A stretch of 64,000 bases of DNA from Lachnospiraceae bacterium (GCA_009779895.1 WRBB01000010.1:1-64000); one strand, 5' to 3'; positions 32,248 through 42,405 are shown, numbered from the stretch's first letter. Translations and numbers: made by a program. The notes: generated by a model not told the origin, from the sequence alone.

Positions 32248-34023
32248 TTAAGTCGATTTGATACAAATGGTCACAGTCGTCCCCTGTCCGGGCTTTGAAG
32301 TAATTGAGAAGTCCATTTCCTCCGGATAAAGAATATATAGGCGTGCATAGGAGTTGACCAGACCCATACCACCAATTTCCATTTCTACATGATGACGATG
32401 ACCGGAAAGACGTTCTCGTACTTCTGCCATGGAGTTTTGAATCTCTGTCAGTTTTTCTGTTGAAATGCCACTGCCGTTATCGATGATTTGAAGACGCCAG
32501 CCGTCTTTTAACGATTCACCAAGTACGGAGATTGTAATGGTTTCATCAACGGTAGAGCTTCCATGGTAGACGGAGTTTTCTACAAATTGTTGGAGAACAA
32601 TTCGGGGCAATATCTTGCTTTCGAGGGTTGGGTCTGTGGAGATTTCGTAATTAAGTTTGTGTTCATGGCGATATTTGAGAATGCTCAAATAAAGCTGCAA
32701 ATATTCAACTTCTTGTTGAACGGTGGCATACTTGTCCTTCGTATTTGTAGAGTAACGTAACATCTTTGCCAAATCCGAGCAGATTTCACAGATTACATTG
32801 TCGTCTGCTTGAAGTCCTCGACCAGAAAGGACATTTAGGACATTGTAGATGAAATGAGGATTCACCTGGGCTTGGAGCAAGTCAAATTGTGCTTGCAGTT
32901 GCATGACAGATAAACGCTCCTCTTTCAGCATAGAGGCATTTAAACGCTCTAGTAAATCTTTGTAGGTAATATAGAGTGCTTCCATTTCGTCATCAGAAAT
33001 TTTCGCAGGCATTTCTGTTTCCATGATATTGTCTAAACGTGTATTTTCCATGACATGTTGAAGTTCATGAATCGGTTTGGTTAGTTGGTTTGCAGTGAGG
33101 CTAATATAGGCAATTGAAACAAGAATGCCCACGAGCAGCAAAAGGGCACTAAAAGGTAGTACTGCTTGTAGAAGATCGTTTCGTACATTCGTGTTGGAAA
33201 TGGTCAATAGATAGAAATTACCATTTTCCGAATAGGAAGCATGAATTAGAATCGAGCTACCATTTTCCTCCGTAATCTCTTGCACTTGATTATCAAACAG
33301 CTCAATCAGGGCTAAATAATGTTCAGGATCTAAGTCTAGGTTGGTGGAAAAAAGTAAATCTTTTTCTGCGGTAAAGAAAATATAATCGTAGTCATCTTCC
33401 GAGGAGACCAATATATCACGAAGACTGTTATTGGTCATTTGTACTTCGATAAAGCCCATATTGGTATATTCAATTCCCATTACATAAGAAATCACCTCAG
33501 GACGATAGGTGTTTCCCCAAGTATCAGTATGGAGTCCAATTAAAGTGGAACGTCCATTGTTTGACCGAACTGCTTCCAGATAGGGAAAATCTGCAAATTG
33601 TGCGTTGCTGTTGATGCCTCGGTTTATTTTAAAGGTATTGTTTGCAATCACATTATCTTGGTCGTTAAAAACGACCATTCGATAAAAACGATCCGATAAG
33701 TAAAAAGAGTTCATTTTTAGTTGTATCGTTGCACTTGCTTCGTGAAAAAGTAGCTCTCCTAAAGTATCGAAACGCATTCGGGAAAATGTTCGCAACGAAT
33801 TTAAAACTTCAATGTCTGATAAAACAATTAAAATAGCTGAATCCATGTCTCGAATAATGGTCTCCATCTGCTGCATTTTTACATTGGAGGAGGTGCGAAT
33901 CGTTTCGAACTCTTGCTCTAAATAGTGGTTCGCATTAATAACATAAAACATACCTGCAAACATAAAAGAGATGATGACGAGAAAAGTTGTGTATGTTAAA
34001 ATTATTTTTTTTCGAAATTTCAC
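32248..34023 (-). CDS. YesM-type sensor histidine kinase
   Basis: A 591-residue kinase with two membrane helices (about 8-30 and 285-310) bracketing an extracellular sensor, a HAMP-like segment, the acceptor His in VNPHFIYNVLN, and an HATPase domain with FVENSVYHG, DNGSGI and GGMGLVN. The start is GTG after AAAGGAGGTG. It is cotranscribed with the regulator downstream and the GH30 gene upstream. Confidence 0.92.
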   Translation of the reverse strand: MKFRKKIILTYTTFLVIISFMFAGMFYVINANHYLEQEFETIRTSSNVKMQQMETIIRDMDSAILIVLSDIEVLNSLRTFSRMRFDTLGELLFHEASATIQLKMNSFYLSDRFYRMVVFNDQDNVIANNTFKINRGINSNAQFADFPYLEAVRSNNGRSTLIGLHTDTWGNTYRPEVISYVMGIEYTNMGFIEVQMTNNSLRDILVSSEDDYDYIFFTAEKDLLFSTNLDLDPEHYLALIELFDNQVQEITEENGSSILIHASYSENGNFYLLTISNTNVRNDLLQAVLPFSALLLLVGILVSIAYISLTANQLTKPIHELQHVMENTRLDNIMETEMPAKISDDEMEALYITYKDLLERLNASMLKEERLSVMQLQAQFDLLQAQVNPHFIYNVLNVLSGRGLQADDNVICEICSDLAKMLRYSTNTKDKYATVQQEVEYLQLYLSILKYRHEHKLNYEISTDPTLESKILPRIVLQQFVENSVYHGSSTVDETITISVLGESLKDGWRLQIIDNGSGISTEKLTEIQNSMAEVRERLSGHRHHVEMEIGGMGLVNSYARLYILYPEEMDFSITSKPGQGTTVTICIKST

Positions 34024-34073
34024 GATACACCTCCTTTGACTTTTATGCTATTTTCCTCTAGGGCCATTTCTGG

Positions 34074-35429
34074 TTAGATTACATAAGTTGACAAAGAGCG
34101 TGCCGCCAATGTAACTTCGGCTGTCTTTTCTTTAAGGCGGAAGAAAATATCTGTTTCCTTGTCAGTCTTATTTAATACAATTAAGATTAATTCTCCATCT
34201 GGGTTTTGAAAGGCGGTCGCTTTGATATCCTTTGAAAAGTAGCTAACGCCGATTTTGGTTGCGCCCCGTTTTACAAAACGGCTAAAGTGAGCCGTTGCGT
34301 AGTAAATGGGCTCAATGGTGATTTTGTCATTGTCGAAATCTGCAACGATAGGTGCTTTGCAACCAACAACGCGGTCATGGTAGGGACCGCCCTTTAAATC
34401 TCCTATCATAATCCATCCACAGAAAGCGGACATATGATGATTGAAGTTGTCGATATACTCTTCTAAATAATTTTCAGCTTCTTTCCATCCGGAATGAACA
34501 CTAGGTGCTTCATCCGTTATGTCGAATTCGCTATAACAAAATTCACTTAAAATCAAAGGTTTATCTGGGAACATTTTTTTTGTCATATCCAAAGCGAAGA
34601 AATGGTCGCCGGAATACCAGTGGTAAGCAAGCCCCCATATATCATCTTTTGCGCCGGGCACAGCAAAGGTACCAATGGCTCGTTCTAAAAGGCGTTCCCG
34701 GTTGTGATCCCAAACTAGGATGCTGAGATGTTTAAAGCCGGATTTGTCTAAGGTAGGACGTAAGTGTTTGGTAACAAAGATGCCTTCTTCTTCAGCGGTG
34801 TATTTGCAGCTTTCCCAAGTTTGCCAGGCAGCAGCTTCGTTTTGAACGGAACAGCCAAAAAAGTCAATCCCCGCTTTTTTGTATGCTTCAAAGTACTTAG
34901 CAAAATAATCGGCCCAAGTTTGATAGTATTCATCTAACAAACGTCCACCGTTGATGACTTTTTTATTATCTTTCATCCAGGCTGGTGGGCTCCAAGGAGA
35001 AGCGAATAAAAGCAAATCTTTGGAGCGTTTTTTTGCTGCTTTTATTAGAGGAATGATGGTTTCTAAATCTCGTTCAATGGAAAAGGTTTTTAAAGACGGG
35101 TCGTCGTCTGTCACATAAATATAACGTTCTGTAGCAAAGTCGCAAGAATTGATTGTAGTGCGGCAGAAATTTAAGCCCAGTCCTTTTTCGGTGTCGAAAA
35201 GAGCCTCTAGAACGGTTTCCTGATTTTTAGGACTTAATTTTGCATAATTGAAACAAGAGGATTCGGTAAAGGTTGCACCAAAGCCGAATACTTCTTGATA
35301 GCATAAATCTGGTACAATGTTGATGACTTGATTTTCTTCGTAAACATTAGGTTTAAAAATAATATCTTTTCCGGGAACCAGCATTTTCTCGGCTCCCATT
35401 TTACTTACATACACTTTTGCAGTTGTCAA
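34074..35429 (-). CDS. GH30-family glycosidase (glucosylceramidase / beta-1,6-glucanase type)
   Basis: A 451-residue enzyme with no signal peptide. GH30 features are FGFGATFTESS near residue 50, SPWSPPAWMK (about 144-153), the acid/base Glu198 in SVQNEAA and the nucleophile Glu296 in ILSEFCYS. Family members cleave beta-1,6-glucan, glucosylceramide or related beta-glycosides; an imported oligosaccharide fits the operon. The start is ambiguous: TTG 35429 has GGAGG about ten bases upstream, while ATG at residue 11 has no good ribosome site. Confidence 0.88.
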   Translation of the reverse strand: MTTAKVYVSKMGAEKMLVPGKDIIFKPNVYEENQVINIVPDLCYQEVFGFGATFTESSCFNYAKLSPKNQETVLEALFDTEKGLGLNFCRTTINSCDFATERYIYVTDDDPSLKTFSIERDLETIIPLIKAAKKRSKDLLLFASPWSPPAWMKDNKKVINGGRLLDEYYQTWADYFAKYFEAYKKAGIDFFGCSVQNEAAAWQTWESCKYTAEEEGIFVTKHLRPTLDKSGFKHLSILVWDHNRERLLERAIGTFAVPGAKDDIWGLAYHWYSGDHFFALDMTKKMFPDKPLILSEFCYSEFDITDEAPSVHSGWKEAENYLEEYIDNFNHHMSAFCGWIMIGDLKGGPYHDRVVGCKAPIVADFDNDKITIEPIYYATAHFSRFVKRGATKIGVSYFSKDIKATAFQNPDGELILIVLNKTDKETDIFFRLKEKTAEVTLAARSLSTYVI

Positions 35430-35454
35430 AGAAACATTCCTCCTTTTTATTTAG

Positions 35455-36282
35455 TTAGGATTTAATGGCACCTTCCGCAATTCCTTTCATGATATTCTTT
35501 TGGAAGATAATATAGAAAATTAAAACCGGCAATGAGACCATAATGAGTGCTGCCAAGACCTTAGGCCAATCTGTATGGAACTCACCAAACAGGGCATTAA
35601 TTGCTAAAATGAGGGTTTGATTGTTGACATTAGACAGCATAATCAAGGGTAATAGGAAGTCATTCCAAACCCAAAGACTGTTCAAAATCAAAATGGTAGC
35701 AGTGATTGGCTTCAGCAAGGGGAAGACAATCCGTAAGAATATTTGTAGTTCGCCACAGCCATCCATTCTGGCAGATTCCTCTAATTCTCTGGGAACACTT
35801 TTGACGAAACCGTGATAGAGGAAGATTGCTAAATTGACTCCAAGGCCAATGTAGATAAAACCAAGTCCAATCACATTATCTTGAATGCTTAAAGTTGTAG
35901 CGACCCGTGTAATTGAAATCATAATTGCATGGAAGGGTACCAGCATGGAGGACAAGAAGAAGATGAAAAATAGATTGCTTAACTTGCCGCTGGTACGAGA
36001 TAACTTCCAGCCTGCCATAGAAGAACAAATCGTGATGCCCGTTAAACCAATAACGGTAACAATTAAGGTGTTTAGTGCACTTTGCAAGATGTTGATTCGT
36101 TCTAATGCTCCGGTATAGTTCTCAAAACGAAAAGAGGTTGGAAAAGCCAAAACGGAATTAAAAATTTCTCCCTGGTCTTTAAAGGAATTGATAATCGCCA
36201 TGTAAATCGGGAAGAAAGCAATAAATCCAAAAATAAGCAATAAAACCAAAATAAAGTAACTAAATGGCGTTTTCTTTCTCAT
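35455..36282 (-). CDS. CUT1 sugar ABC transporter permease (MalG/AraQ type)
   Basis: A 275-residue permease with six predicted helices and the EAA loop LEESARMDGCGELQIFLRIVFP. GGAGG precedes the ATG. Its start overlaps the stop of the upstream permease (ATGA), indicating translational coupling. It is part of the second importer. Confidence 0.92.
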   Translation of the reverse strand: MRKKTPFSYFILVLLLIFGFIAFFPIYMAIINSFKDQGEIFNSVLAFPTSFRFENYTGALERINILQSALNTLIVTVIGLTGITICSSMAGWKLSRTSGKLSNLFFIFFLSSMLVPFHAIMISITRVATTLSIQDNVIGLGFIYIGLGVNLAIFLYHGFVKSVPRELEESARMDGCGELQIFLRIVFPLLKPITATILILNSLWVWNDFLLPLIMLSNVNNQTLILAINALFGEFHTDWPKVLAALIMVSLPVLIFYIIFQKNIMKGIAEGAIKS

Positions 36283-37208
36283 GATTCCACCTCCAGACGT
36301 TTCATAACAAAGGTTTGAATTAGAGTAATCACTAGGATAATCCCGAAGAAAATCATTGCTTTTGCATTTGCGTAGCCAAAGAGGAAGTTATTGGAAAAGG
36401 CTTCCTCGTAAATATTCATCGCAATGACTTGCGTGGCACGACCGGGCCCGCCACCTGTCAATCGAAAGACAACATCGAAAATTTGGAAAGAGCGAATGAG
36501 TGTCAAAAATGAGCAGATGGTAAGTGCTGGCATAATCATAGGAATTGTAACTTTAAACAACCGCTTTGCTCCACCGGCACCATCAATCATAGCAGCTTCA
36601 ATTAAACTTTGCGGTACGCCTTGTAATGCTGCTAAGTAGATAACCATCATATAACCAACGCCATTCCATAAAACAACAATTAGAATGGAATAAAAAGCTA
36701 CACTTGGATTGCCGAGCCAACCTTGTTCTAAAAAGCCAAGAAAGGGTCTTTCAGAAAGCTCTGGGAAAACATTGGTAAAAATAAAGCGGAACATCAAAGA
36801 GGAGATAACTAAGCTAAGCATATTTGGCAAGAAGAAAATCGTTCGAAAGAAAGCTTTTGACCGTCCTCTTGTTTCAATCATAAGAGCAAGTCCTAAAGCA
36901 AAAACATTTTGTAATACAAACACAAAAGCAGTATAGCGCAATGTTAACAAAAGGGAATTGATGAACTGTGGATCTTGGGTAAACGCCCGAACATAATTGT
37001 TAAGGCCTACAAAATTATAATTTGGGCGAACCGGAGACCAGTCGGTCAAACTATAATAAAACGCTCCTAATATGGGCACCAATAGAAAAACAACATAAAA
37101 AAGAAAGGCCGGCATGACAAAAAGGAGTAGATATTTGACATTTCTTTGATCACTTATTTTTTCCATCATACTACGATGTTTTTTATGGTATCTGGTAAAT
37201 TGTGCCAT
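36279..37208 (-). CDS. CUT1 sugar ABC transporter permease (MalF/UgpA type)
   Basis: A 309-residue permease. A charged N-terminus precedes YLLLFVMPAFLFYVVFLLVP, and the EAA loop is LIEAAMIDGAGGAKRLFKVTIP. GGAGG precedes the ATG. A terminator-like hairpin separates it from the binding-protein gene. Confidence 0.92.
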   Translation of the reverse strand: MAQFTRYHKKHRSMMEKISDQRNVKYLLLFVMPAFLFYVVFLLVPILGAFYYSLTDWSPVRPNYNFVGLNNYVRAFTQDPQFINSLLLTLRYTAFVFVLQNVFALGLALMIETRGRSKAFFRTIFFLPNMLSLVISSLMFRFIFTNVFPELSERPFLGFLEQGWLGNPSVAFYSILIVVLWNGVGYMMVIYLAALQGVPQSLIEAAMIDGAGGAKRLFKVTIPMIMPALTICSFLTLIRSFQIFDVVFRLTGGGPGRATQVIAMNIYEEAFSNNFLFGYANAKAMIFFGIILVITLIQTFVMKRLEVES

Positions 37209-37304
37209 TCAGTAACCTCCTTTTTGTGGCATTGGTCAGTAGTATTTCAAGTATATGGTACAACGATAAATAAATCAATCAAGAAACATTCTAAAAGTGT
37301 TTCA

Positions 37305-37344
37305 GAAAAGGTTTGCCAAGAGCATGCTCGGCAAACCTTTTTTA
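37305..37344. terminator. Strong hairpin between binding-protein and permease genes of the second importer
   Basis: AAAAGGTTTGCC(AAG) pairs with (CTC)GGCAAACCTTTT around a short loop containing GCATGC, with A-rich and T-rich flanks on both sides. In the minus-strand operon it should act as a partial terminator, giving more binding protein than permease. Confidence 0.8.
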
Positions 37345-37365
37345 GCTTATCCATACGGATTTAAC

Positions 37366-38679
37366 TTATTGTTGTGCAATATAGTCAGCCCAAGCCTGGT
37401 CAAGAGCAGCGATTACTTCGTCCTGGTTCATTGTGCCCGCAAAGTAGCTTTGGAAAGCACTTTCAGAAGCAGTTCTAACCGGTCCTGGAATCAAAGTATC
37501 ATTGTAAGATCTTCCTGCTGCTATAAGAGCAGAAGATTCTACTTGCCATGGATGAACATCAAATGTTTGAACAGCTGATACAGGATTAAAGCCTAGGCTT
37601 TCAAATAATTCGTTGGTAACAGACGGGTCTAATACAAAGTTGATTAATTTTGCCGCGATTTCTTGGTGCTCGCTAAATGCAGATACACCTAGTGCATTGG
37701 AGAAACCTACGTTGATAAGCGTTCCATCAGGGTTATTATCTACTGGCAATGGAGCAACAGAGAAACGTATATCAGGATTCACAGAAAGGATAGAATCTGC
37801 CATCCATGGTCCTTGGATATACATAGCAGCAGCACCGTTTGCAAAATCAGCAGCACCTTGGTCTGCTCCAACTTCAAAAGGATTTGGAGTCCCATGGGCA
37901 TTGGATAAGTCCATGATATCAAACATTTGCCTGAATTCGGCAAAAGAGGTTTCACCGGCGTTCATTTGCTCAATAAAGTCTGGATTTTCAGTTTGAATCA
38001 AACTACCAACAGTCAAAGGTAGAAGTAATTGTGGCAACCAACCTTCGCCATAGCTAAGTACAAAAGGTGTTACGCCAGCAGCTTCCATTTCAGCAATCAA
38101 ATCTTCCATTTCAGAAAGGGTGCTTGGCAATTCCCAATCGTGTTCATCAAAGATGTCTTGATTGTAGAGCATACCCCATTGGGCGGATTCAAGTGGTACA
38201 CCAACGGTTTGTCCATCAAAGGTTACAGAATCCCTAACATCATCCCAAAGGTCAGCAACGAAAGGTTGATCAGATAAATCTGCAAACCAACCGGCTCTAA
38301 AGAAAATGGGAGCATTGTTGGTTGGATGGAAATTGAAAACGTCAGGCGAGTTGTTGGAAGCGAATCTGGTTTGAAGAATTGTGGTAACTTCATCATCACC
38401 GGGCATTTCCAAGTTGATGGTCAGATCTATACCTTCACCAGCCATTTTTTCGATGAATTTATCGAAAAATGCTTCATACTGAGCTCTAAAACGTGGTTGA
38501 CCAATCAAAACGTTAAGCTCTACGACTTCCATGTCTCCGGAAACTACAGTATCATCAGTAGCAGCATCGTCAGCCGTAGCAGTGTCTGTACTTGTGTCAG
38601 TTGTTTGATTATTTCCACAGCCTACGAAGAGGCTAGCTGCCATAATCACAATAATCAGTAATGCAATCAATTTTTTCAT
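37366..38679 (-). CDS. Sugar ABC transporter substrate-binding lipoprotein
   Basis: A 437-residue family 1 solute-binding protein. The lipobox LFVGC gives Cys21, followed by an Asp/Thr-rich linker. Body motifs include TRFASNNSPDVFNFHPTNN and GAAAMYIQGPWMADSI. It feeds the permeases downstream; the GH30 and GH3 in the operon suggest beta-linked gluco-oligosaccharides. GGAGG precedes the ATG, and copy A of the operator element lies 171-230 bases upstream. Confidence 0.92.
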   Translation of the reverse strand: MKKLIALLIIVIMAASLFVGCGNNQTTDTSTDTATADDAATDDTVVSGDMEVVELNVLIGQPRFRAQYEAFFDKFIEKMAGEGIDLTINLEMPGDDEVTTILQTRFASNNSPDVFNFHPTNNAPIFFRAGWFADLSDQPFVADLWDDVRDSVTFDGQTVGVPLESAQWGMLYNQDIFDEHDWELPSTLSEMEDLIAEMEAAGVTPFVLSYGEGWLPQLLLPLTVGSLIQTENPDFIEQMNAGETSFAEFRQMFDIMDLSNAHGTPNPFEVGADQGAADFANGAAAMYIQGPWMADSILSVNPDIRFSVAPLPVDNNPDGTLINVGFSNALGVSAFSEHQEIAAKLINFVLDPSVTNELFESLGFNPVSAVQTFDVHPWQVESSALIAAGRSYNDTLIPGPVRTASESAFQSYFAGTMNQDEVIAALDQAWADYIAQQ

Positions 38680-38836
38680 GTAAATAAATCCTCCTTTTCA
38701 TTTATGAGATAAATATTAACATACTGTGAATTCAAATAACATGGTTAATCCAGTTAAGATGTATGGATAATCTAGTCACTTTTTTTATATTTAGATGTAT
38801 TATTCTTTATTAGCTTAAAGAATAATATTTCATATC

Positions 38837-38865
38837 TTGACACAGGAGTAATCAGACTTTATGAT
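38837..38865 (+). promoter_or_regulatory. Sigma-A-type promoter for the hydrolase/reductase/isomerase operon
   Basis: TTGACA (38837-38842), a 17-base spacer and TATGAT (38860-38865) face the plus-strand gene at 39000. The -10 lies inside copy A of the 60-bp element, so a regulator bound there would affect it. Confidence 0.55.
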
Positions 38866-38909
38866 ACTTATAGATTAAAAAGGAATATGTTATGAGTATT
38901 AATCTGATT
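38850..38909 (+). promoter_or_regulatory. 60-bp operator-like element, copy A (divergent region)
   Basis: It runs from AATCAGACTTTATGATACTT to TATGAGTATTAATCTGATT. The ends are inverted (AATCAGA/TCTGATT), and each half carries an ATACTyATA-type core. It lies between the second importer operon (minus) and the GH105-like operon (plus), so it could control both. Confidence 0.65.
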
Positions 38910-38999
38910 TAAAAACCCTGTTTATCTTTGATTTCCAATGATATGATAAAAGACAAATAATCTGAGGAAAGGTACGATGTTTTATGAAGAGGAGTGTAT

Positions 39000-39968
39000 A
39001 TGAGCCTGACAAACAAAATCAATAAAGTAAAGCGGGCACTGTTAGCCATGCAGCGTCATTCTTGGGAGCAAGGGGTGACATTGGATGCTTTTATCGCCCT
39101 AGGAGATGAAGAAACAGCCATTCTTTTGGCCAAGGAAGCAGCCTATCGGCGTATCAAGGATGGACGTGTGGCTGAGATTGGCGAGCAAGAAGCGGCAACG
39201 GATCCTTGTTCCAATGGGGCGGGCATTCGTTATGCTTTTCAAAAGACCAATGACTTAGATTTAAAAATAGCTTATGATGGATTGCTGGAATGGGCATTGT
39301 ATCATGCGCCAAGAAACAAAGATGGGATTGTGTATCATTTTGTCAACCATGCTGTTTTTTGGGTAGATTCTATGTATATGTTACCTCCATTTTTAGCTGA
39401 TGCAGGTTATTACAAAGAAGCGATAAAACAAATCAACGGTTATTTAGACAAGTTATTGGACAAAGAAACAAATCTGGTCAGTCATAAGTGGAATGAAACC
39501 AAGCAAAGCTTTGATCGTCGAGAATTTTGGGGTGTTGGAAATGGTTGGGCAATGTCCGGTTTGGCGCGGGTAATTGACATGCTTCCAAAGGATATGGAAC
39601 AGGAGCGCCAGGGGCTGGAAAAACAAGCGTTGCATTTGATTCAGGCAACGGCGGCTTATATTCGGGAAGATGGTTTTTCTCATGATATTTTAGATGATCC
39701 GGGTACGTTTGTGGACAGTTATTTTCCGGAAATGCTCAGTTACACGATTTACCGTGGTGTTTGCAGTGGTTGGGTGCCTAAAGAATATTTGAAAGTGGCG
39801 GAGAAATGTAGACAGGCGGCAAATAGCAAAGTGGATGCCTATGGGTTGGTGAAAGATTCCTGTGGAGCACCTCATTTTATTTCACCGGGGGTTTCACCTG
39901 AAAGTCAGGCATTTTATTTGCTGATGGAGTCTGCGGCACAAAAAGTGTCGGAAAAGGTTTGTAAATGA
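39000..39968 (+). CDS. GH88/GH105-like unsaturated glycosyl hydrolase
   Basis: A 322-residue cytoplasmic (alpha/alpha)6-barrel protein. Family-like motifs are QRHSWEQGV near the start, HAVFWVDSMYMLPPFLA (about 120) and FWGVGNGWAMSGLARVID (about 180). GH105 enzymes remove unsaturated uronyl residues left by polysaccharide lyases. The start ATG 39000 is chosen over GTG 38994 because GAGGAG is correctly spaced for it. It is first in a plus-strand operon with a reductase and an isomerase-like protein. Confidence 0.82.
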   Translation: MSLTNKINKVKRALLAMQRHSWEQGVTLDAFIALGDEETAILLAKEAAYRRIKDGRVAEIGEQEAATDPCSNGAGIRYAFQKTNDLDLKIAYDGLLEWALYHAPRNKDGIVYHFVNHAVFWVDSMYMLPPFLADAGYYKEAIKQINGYLDKLLDKETNLVSHKWNETKQSFDRREFWGVGNGWAMSGLARVIDMLPKDMEQERQGLEKQALHLIQATAAYIREDGFSHDILDDPGTFVDSYFPEMLSYTIYRGVCSGWVPKEYLKVAEKCRQAANSKVDAYGLVKDSCGAPHFISPGVSPESQAFYLLMESAAQKVSEKVCK

Positions 39969-40037
39969 GGAAAACGATTTCATCTCTGGAGCGGGATGTA
40001 AATCACGACTACGATTCAGAATGTGGAGGAAGAAAAT

Positions 40038-41003
40038 ATGGAATATACAAGAATGGGAAGAACCGGATTGTACGTGAGCAGGCTTTGCTTGGGTACCATG
40101 AATTTTGGTACTTCTACCCCTGAGCAGGAAGCGTTTAAAATCATGGACGCTGCTTTGGAAGCGGGTATTAACTTTTTTGATACAGCCAATAATTATGGTT
40201 TTTTTAATAATGAGCAGGGTATCACCGAAGAAATTATTGGCAGGTGGTTCGCCCAAGGTGGCGGGCGTCGGGAACGCGTGGTTTTGAGCACCAAGGTCCA
40301 TGAAGATATGCGCAACCCCTATGATGGTCCCAATACGGTGCCGGGTTTATCCACTTATAAGGTGCGCCGTCATTTGCAGGACTCTTTGAACAGGTTGCAA
40401 ACGGATCATGTAGAGATTTATTATATGCATCATATTGACCGAAATGTAACTTGGGATGAAACTTGGGATGTGTTCCAAAATCTCTTTGATCGAGGTTATA
40501 TCGATTATATCGGAGCCAGTAATTTCCCGGCTTTTGAGATCGCTCGGGCGCAAGGCGAAGCAAAACGCCGCAATTTCTTAGGAATTGTCATTGAGCAGGA
40601 TTGCTATAATTTGAACTGTCGTTTGCCGGAATTAGAGGTGATACCGGCTTGTGAAGCTTTGGGGATTGGGTTTTTGGCTTGGGGGCCCTTGGCCGGCGGT
40701 ATGTTGGCTGGTGCGTCTAAAAATGCCGTTCGTAGTGCCGGGAAGGCAGATGGAGCACGGGAGCAAGTAACCGCCTTTGCTCAGGTTTGCAAAGAGGCCG
40801 GTCTTGTGGAAGCAGATGCTGCGTTGGCTTGGACGATGGTGAATCCGGCTTTGACCGGACCGGTGATTGGCGTTAGGACCTTGGAGCATTTAGAGAAAAG
40901 CTTACGGGTTTTGGAAGTGAAGCTAACAGCGGATGTGTTGGCCGCATTTGATGAAATCTTTCCTGGCCCCGGAGGTCCTGCCCCGGAGGCTTATGCTTGG
41001 TAA
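40038..41003 (+). CDS. Aldo/keto reductase
   Basis: A 321-residue NADPH-type oxidoreductase of the YajO/YhdN class. The catalytic tetrad is visible: Asp and Tyr in FFDTANNYG, Lys in LSTKVHED and His in YYMHHID. ATG 40038 follows GGAGG by eight bases, so the in-frame GTG at 40023 is not used. Its operon position suggests reduction of a sugar-derived carbonyl; the actual substrate is unknown. Confidence 0.9.
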   Translation: MEYTRMGRTGLYVSRLCLGTMNFGTSTPEQEAFKIMDAALEAGINFFDTANNYGFFNNEQGITEEIIGRWFAQGGGRRERVVLSTKVHEDMRNPYDGPNTVPGLSTYKVRRHLQDSLNRLQTDHVEIYYMHHIDRNVTWDETWDVFQNLFDRGYIDYIGASNFPAFEIARAQGEAKRRNFLGIVIEQDCYNLNCRLPELEVIPACEALGIGFLAWGPLAGGMLAGASKNAVRSAGKADGAREQVTAFAQVCKEAGLVEADAALAWTMVNPALTGPVIGVRTLEHLEKSLRVLEVKLTADVLAAFDEIFPGPGGPAPEAYAW

Positions 41004-41064
41004 GGCATAAATAGGGAAAATCTATAAAGACAGTATGGTATCCATTTTATGTAAAGGAGAAGTG

Positions 41065-42405
41065 ATGAAAGCAAAAGTATTACCAGTATTTTTTAGTGCG
41101 CAAAATGAGCAGGAAAAAGAGGCATTTTCCATCCAGTTGAAAACGTTAATAACGTTATATCCGGAGGCCGAGTTTTTACCATCTTGTCCGGTAGAAAAAT
41201 GTTCGGATGGTGCATATGATGCAGTGGTATTCCCACAATTGATCGGAGCGGCGTTTGCCCACAAAAAAGAATTAAAGCAGATAAACAAACCAATCGTTGT
41301 GTTAACCTCATCTTTTGGTACGGTGGAAATGTGGGACTGGGAAATTGTGGCTTACTTACGGGAAGAGTTAGACCTAACGGTATTTAGCCCTTATAACATT
41401 GAAATGGCAAAGGTGGTGTTAAGGGCAATCGGTATGAAAAAAGAAATGGCGCAAGGGACAAAGTTTTTGATGTTTCAAGATACGCCCGGAGAGGGTATGC
41501 AGGCCGGTATTTTCAAACGGTTTTACTGGTGGGAAAAAGAATGTGTGGATCGCCTAAAAGAGGCGTTTGGTATAGAGATTATTTATTATAGTTATAAAAA
41601 ATTAAATGAGCGGGCGGCTTTAATCGCAGATGAACTTGCAGATCAATTATGGGAAGAGCGGCAGGTACCTTACGTTGATTTGAGCGGGGAGCAGATTCGA
41701 GCTGCTGTAAAGTTGTATTTGGCAATGAAAGAAGTCATGGATGAGTTTGGTGATATCAAAGGGCTTGGTGCCAATTGTTTGAATGAGTCCTTTTATGCGA
41801 AATCTACCCCTTGTTTGGCTTGGGATTGGTTATTTGAGTATGATAAAAAGATGTGGGTTTGTGAGGGAGATTTGGTCTCATTGCTCAGTCAGTATATTAT
41901 GTATCATAGTTGTAAGGTGCCCACCATGACAACAAATATTTATCCTTTCCTTTTGGGTATGGCAGCGTTAAAGCATGAGAAAATAGATTCTTTTCCGGAA
42001 GTGGAGGGGGATGTAAGTCATTATGCCTTGGGGGTGCATTGCGGTTATTTTGGTTTAGCACCCCGGTCTTTTTGTACCCAGTGGACTATGGGAAAAAAAG
42101 TTTTGGAAATCGTAGATGAGAATGCAATTGTGATAGATTGCCGTTTGAAAGAGGGGCCCATCACCTTGGCAAAAATCCATGCCAATATGAAAAAAATAAC
42201 CATGATAGAAGCAGAGATTGTAAGTTATGTACAATATCCCGGTTCGGATTGTCGCAATGGTGCTTTGATTCATTATAAAAATAAAAGCGGCCACCGGGTC
42301 ATGGAAGCATTGTCCTCTCACCATGCGGTGATTATGCAAGGAGAAATGGTACCATATTTACAAAATGTTGCAAAAATTTTTGGTTTTGAAACAGTGGTGC
42401 TATAA
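41065..42405 (+). CDS. L-fucose/L-arabinose isomerase-family protein
   Basis: A 446-residue protein with the layout of FucI/AraA-like sugar isomerases: an N-terminal Rossmann-like part (VLPVFFSAQNEQEKEAF, DAVVFPQLIGAAF), a middle region with GLGANCLNESF, and a C-terminal stretch with acidic and His candidates for metal binding (CEGDLVSLLSQYIMYHSC, EALSSHHAV). It would interconvert an aldose and a ketose. ATG 41065 is preferred because AAAGGAGA precedes it. The family call rests on overall pattern only. Confidence 0.6.
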   Translation: MKAKVLPVFFSAQNEQEKEAFSIQLKTLITLYPEAEFLPSCPVEKCSDGAYDAVVFPQLIGAAFAHKKELKQINKPIVVLTSSFGTVEMWDWEIVAYLREELDLTVFSPYNIEMAKVVLRAIGMKKEMAQGTKFLMFQDTPGEGMQAGIFKRFYWWEKECVDRLKEAFGIEIIYYSYKKLNERAALIADELADQLWEERQVPYVDLSGEQIRAAVKLYLAMKEVMDEFGDIKGLGANCLNESFYAKSTPCLAWDWLFEYDKKMWVCEGDLVSLLSQYIMYHSCKVPTMTTNIYPFLLGMAALKHEKIDSFPEVEGDVSHYALGVHCGYFGLAPRSFCTQWTMGKKVLEIVDENAIVIDCRLKEGPITLAKIHANMKKITMIEAEIVSYVQYPGSDCRNGALIHYKNKSGHRVMEALSSHHAVIMQGEMVPYLQNVAKIFGFETVVL

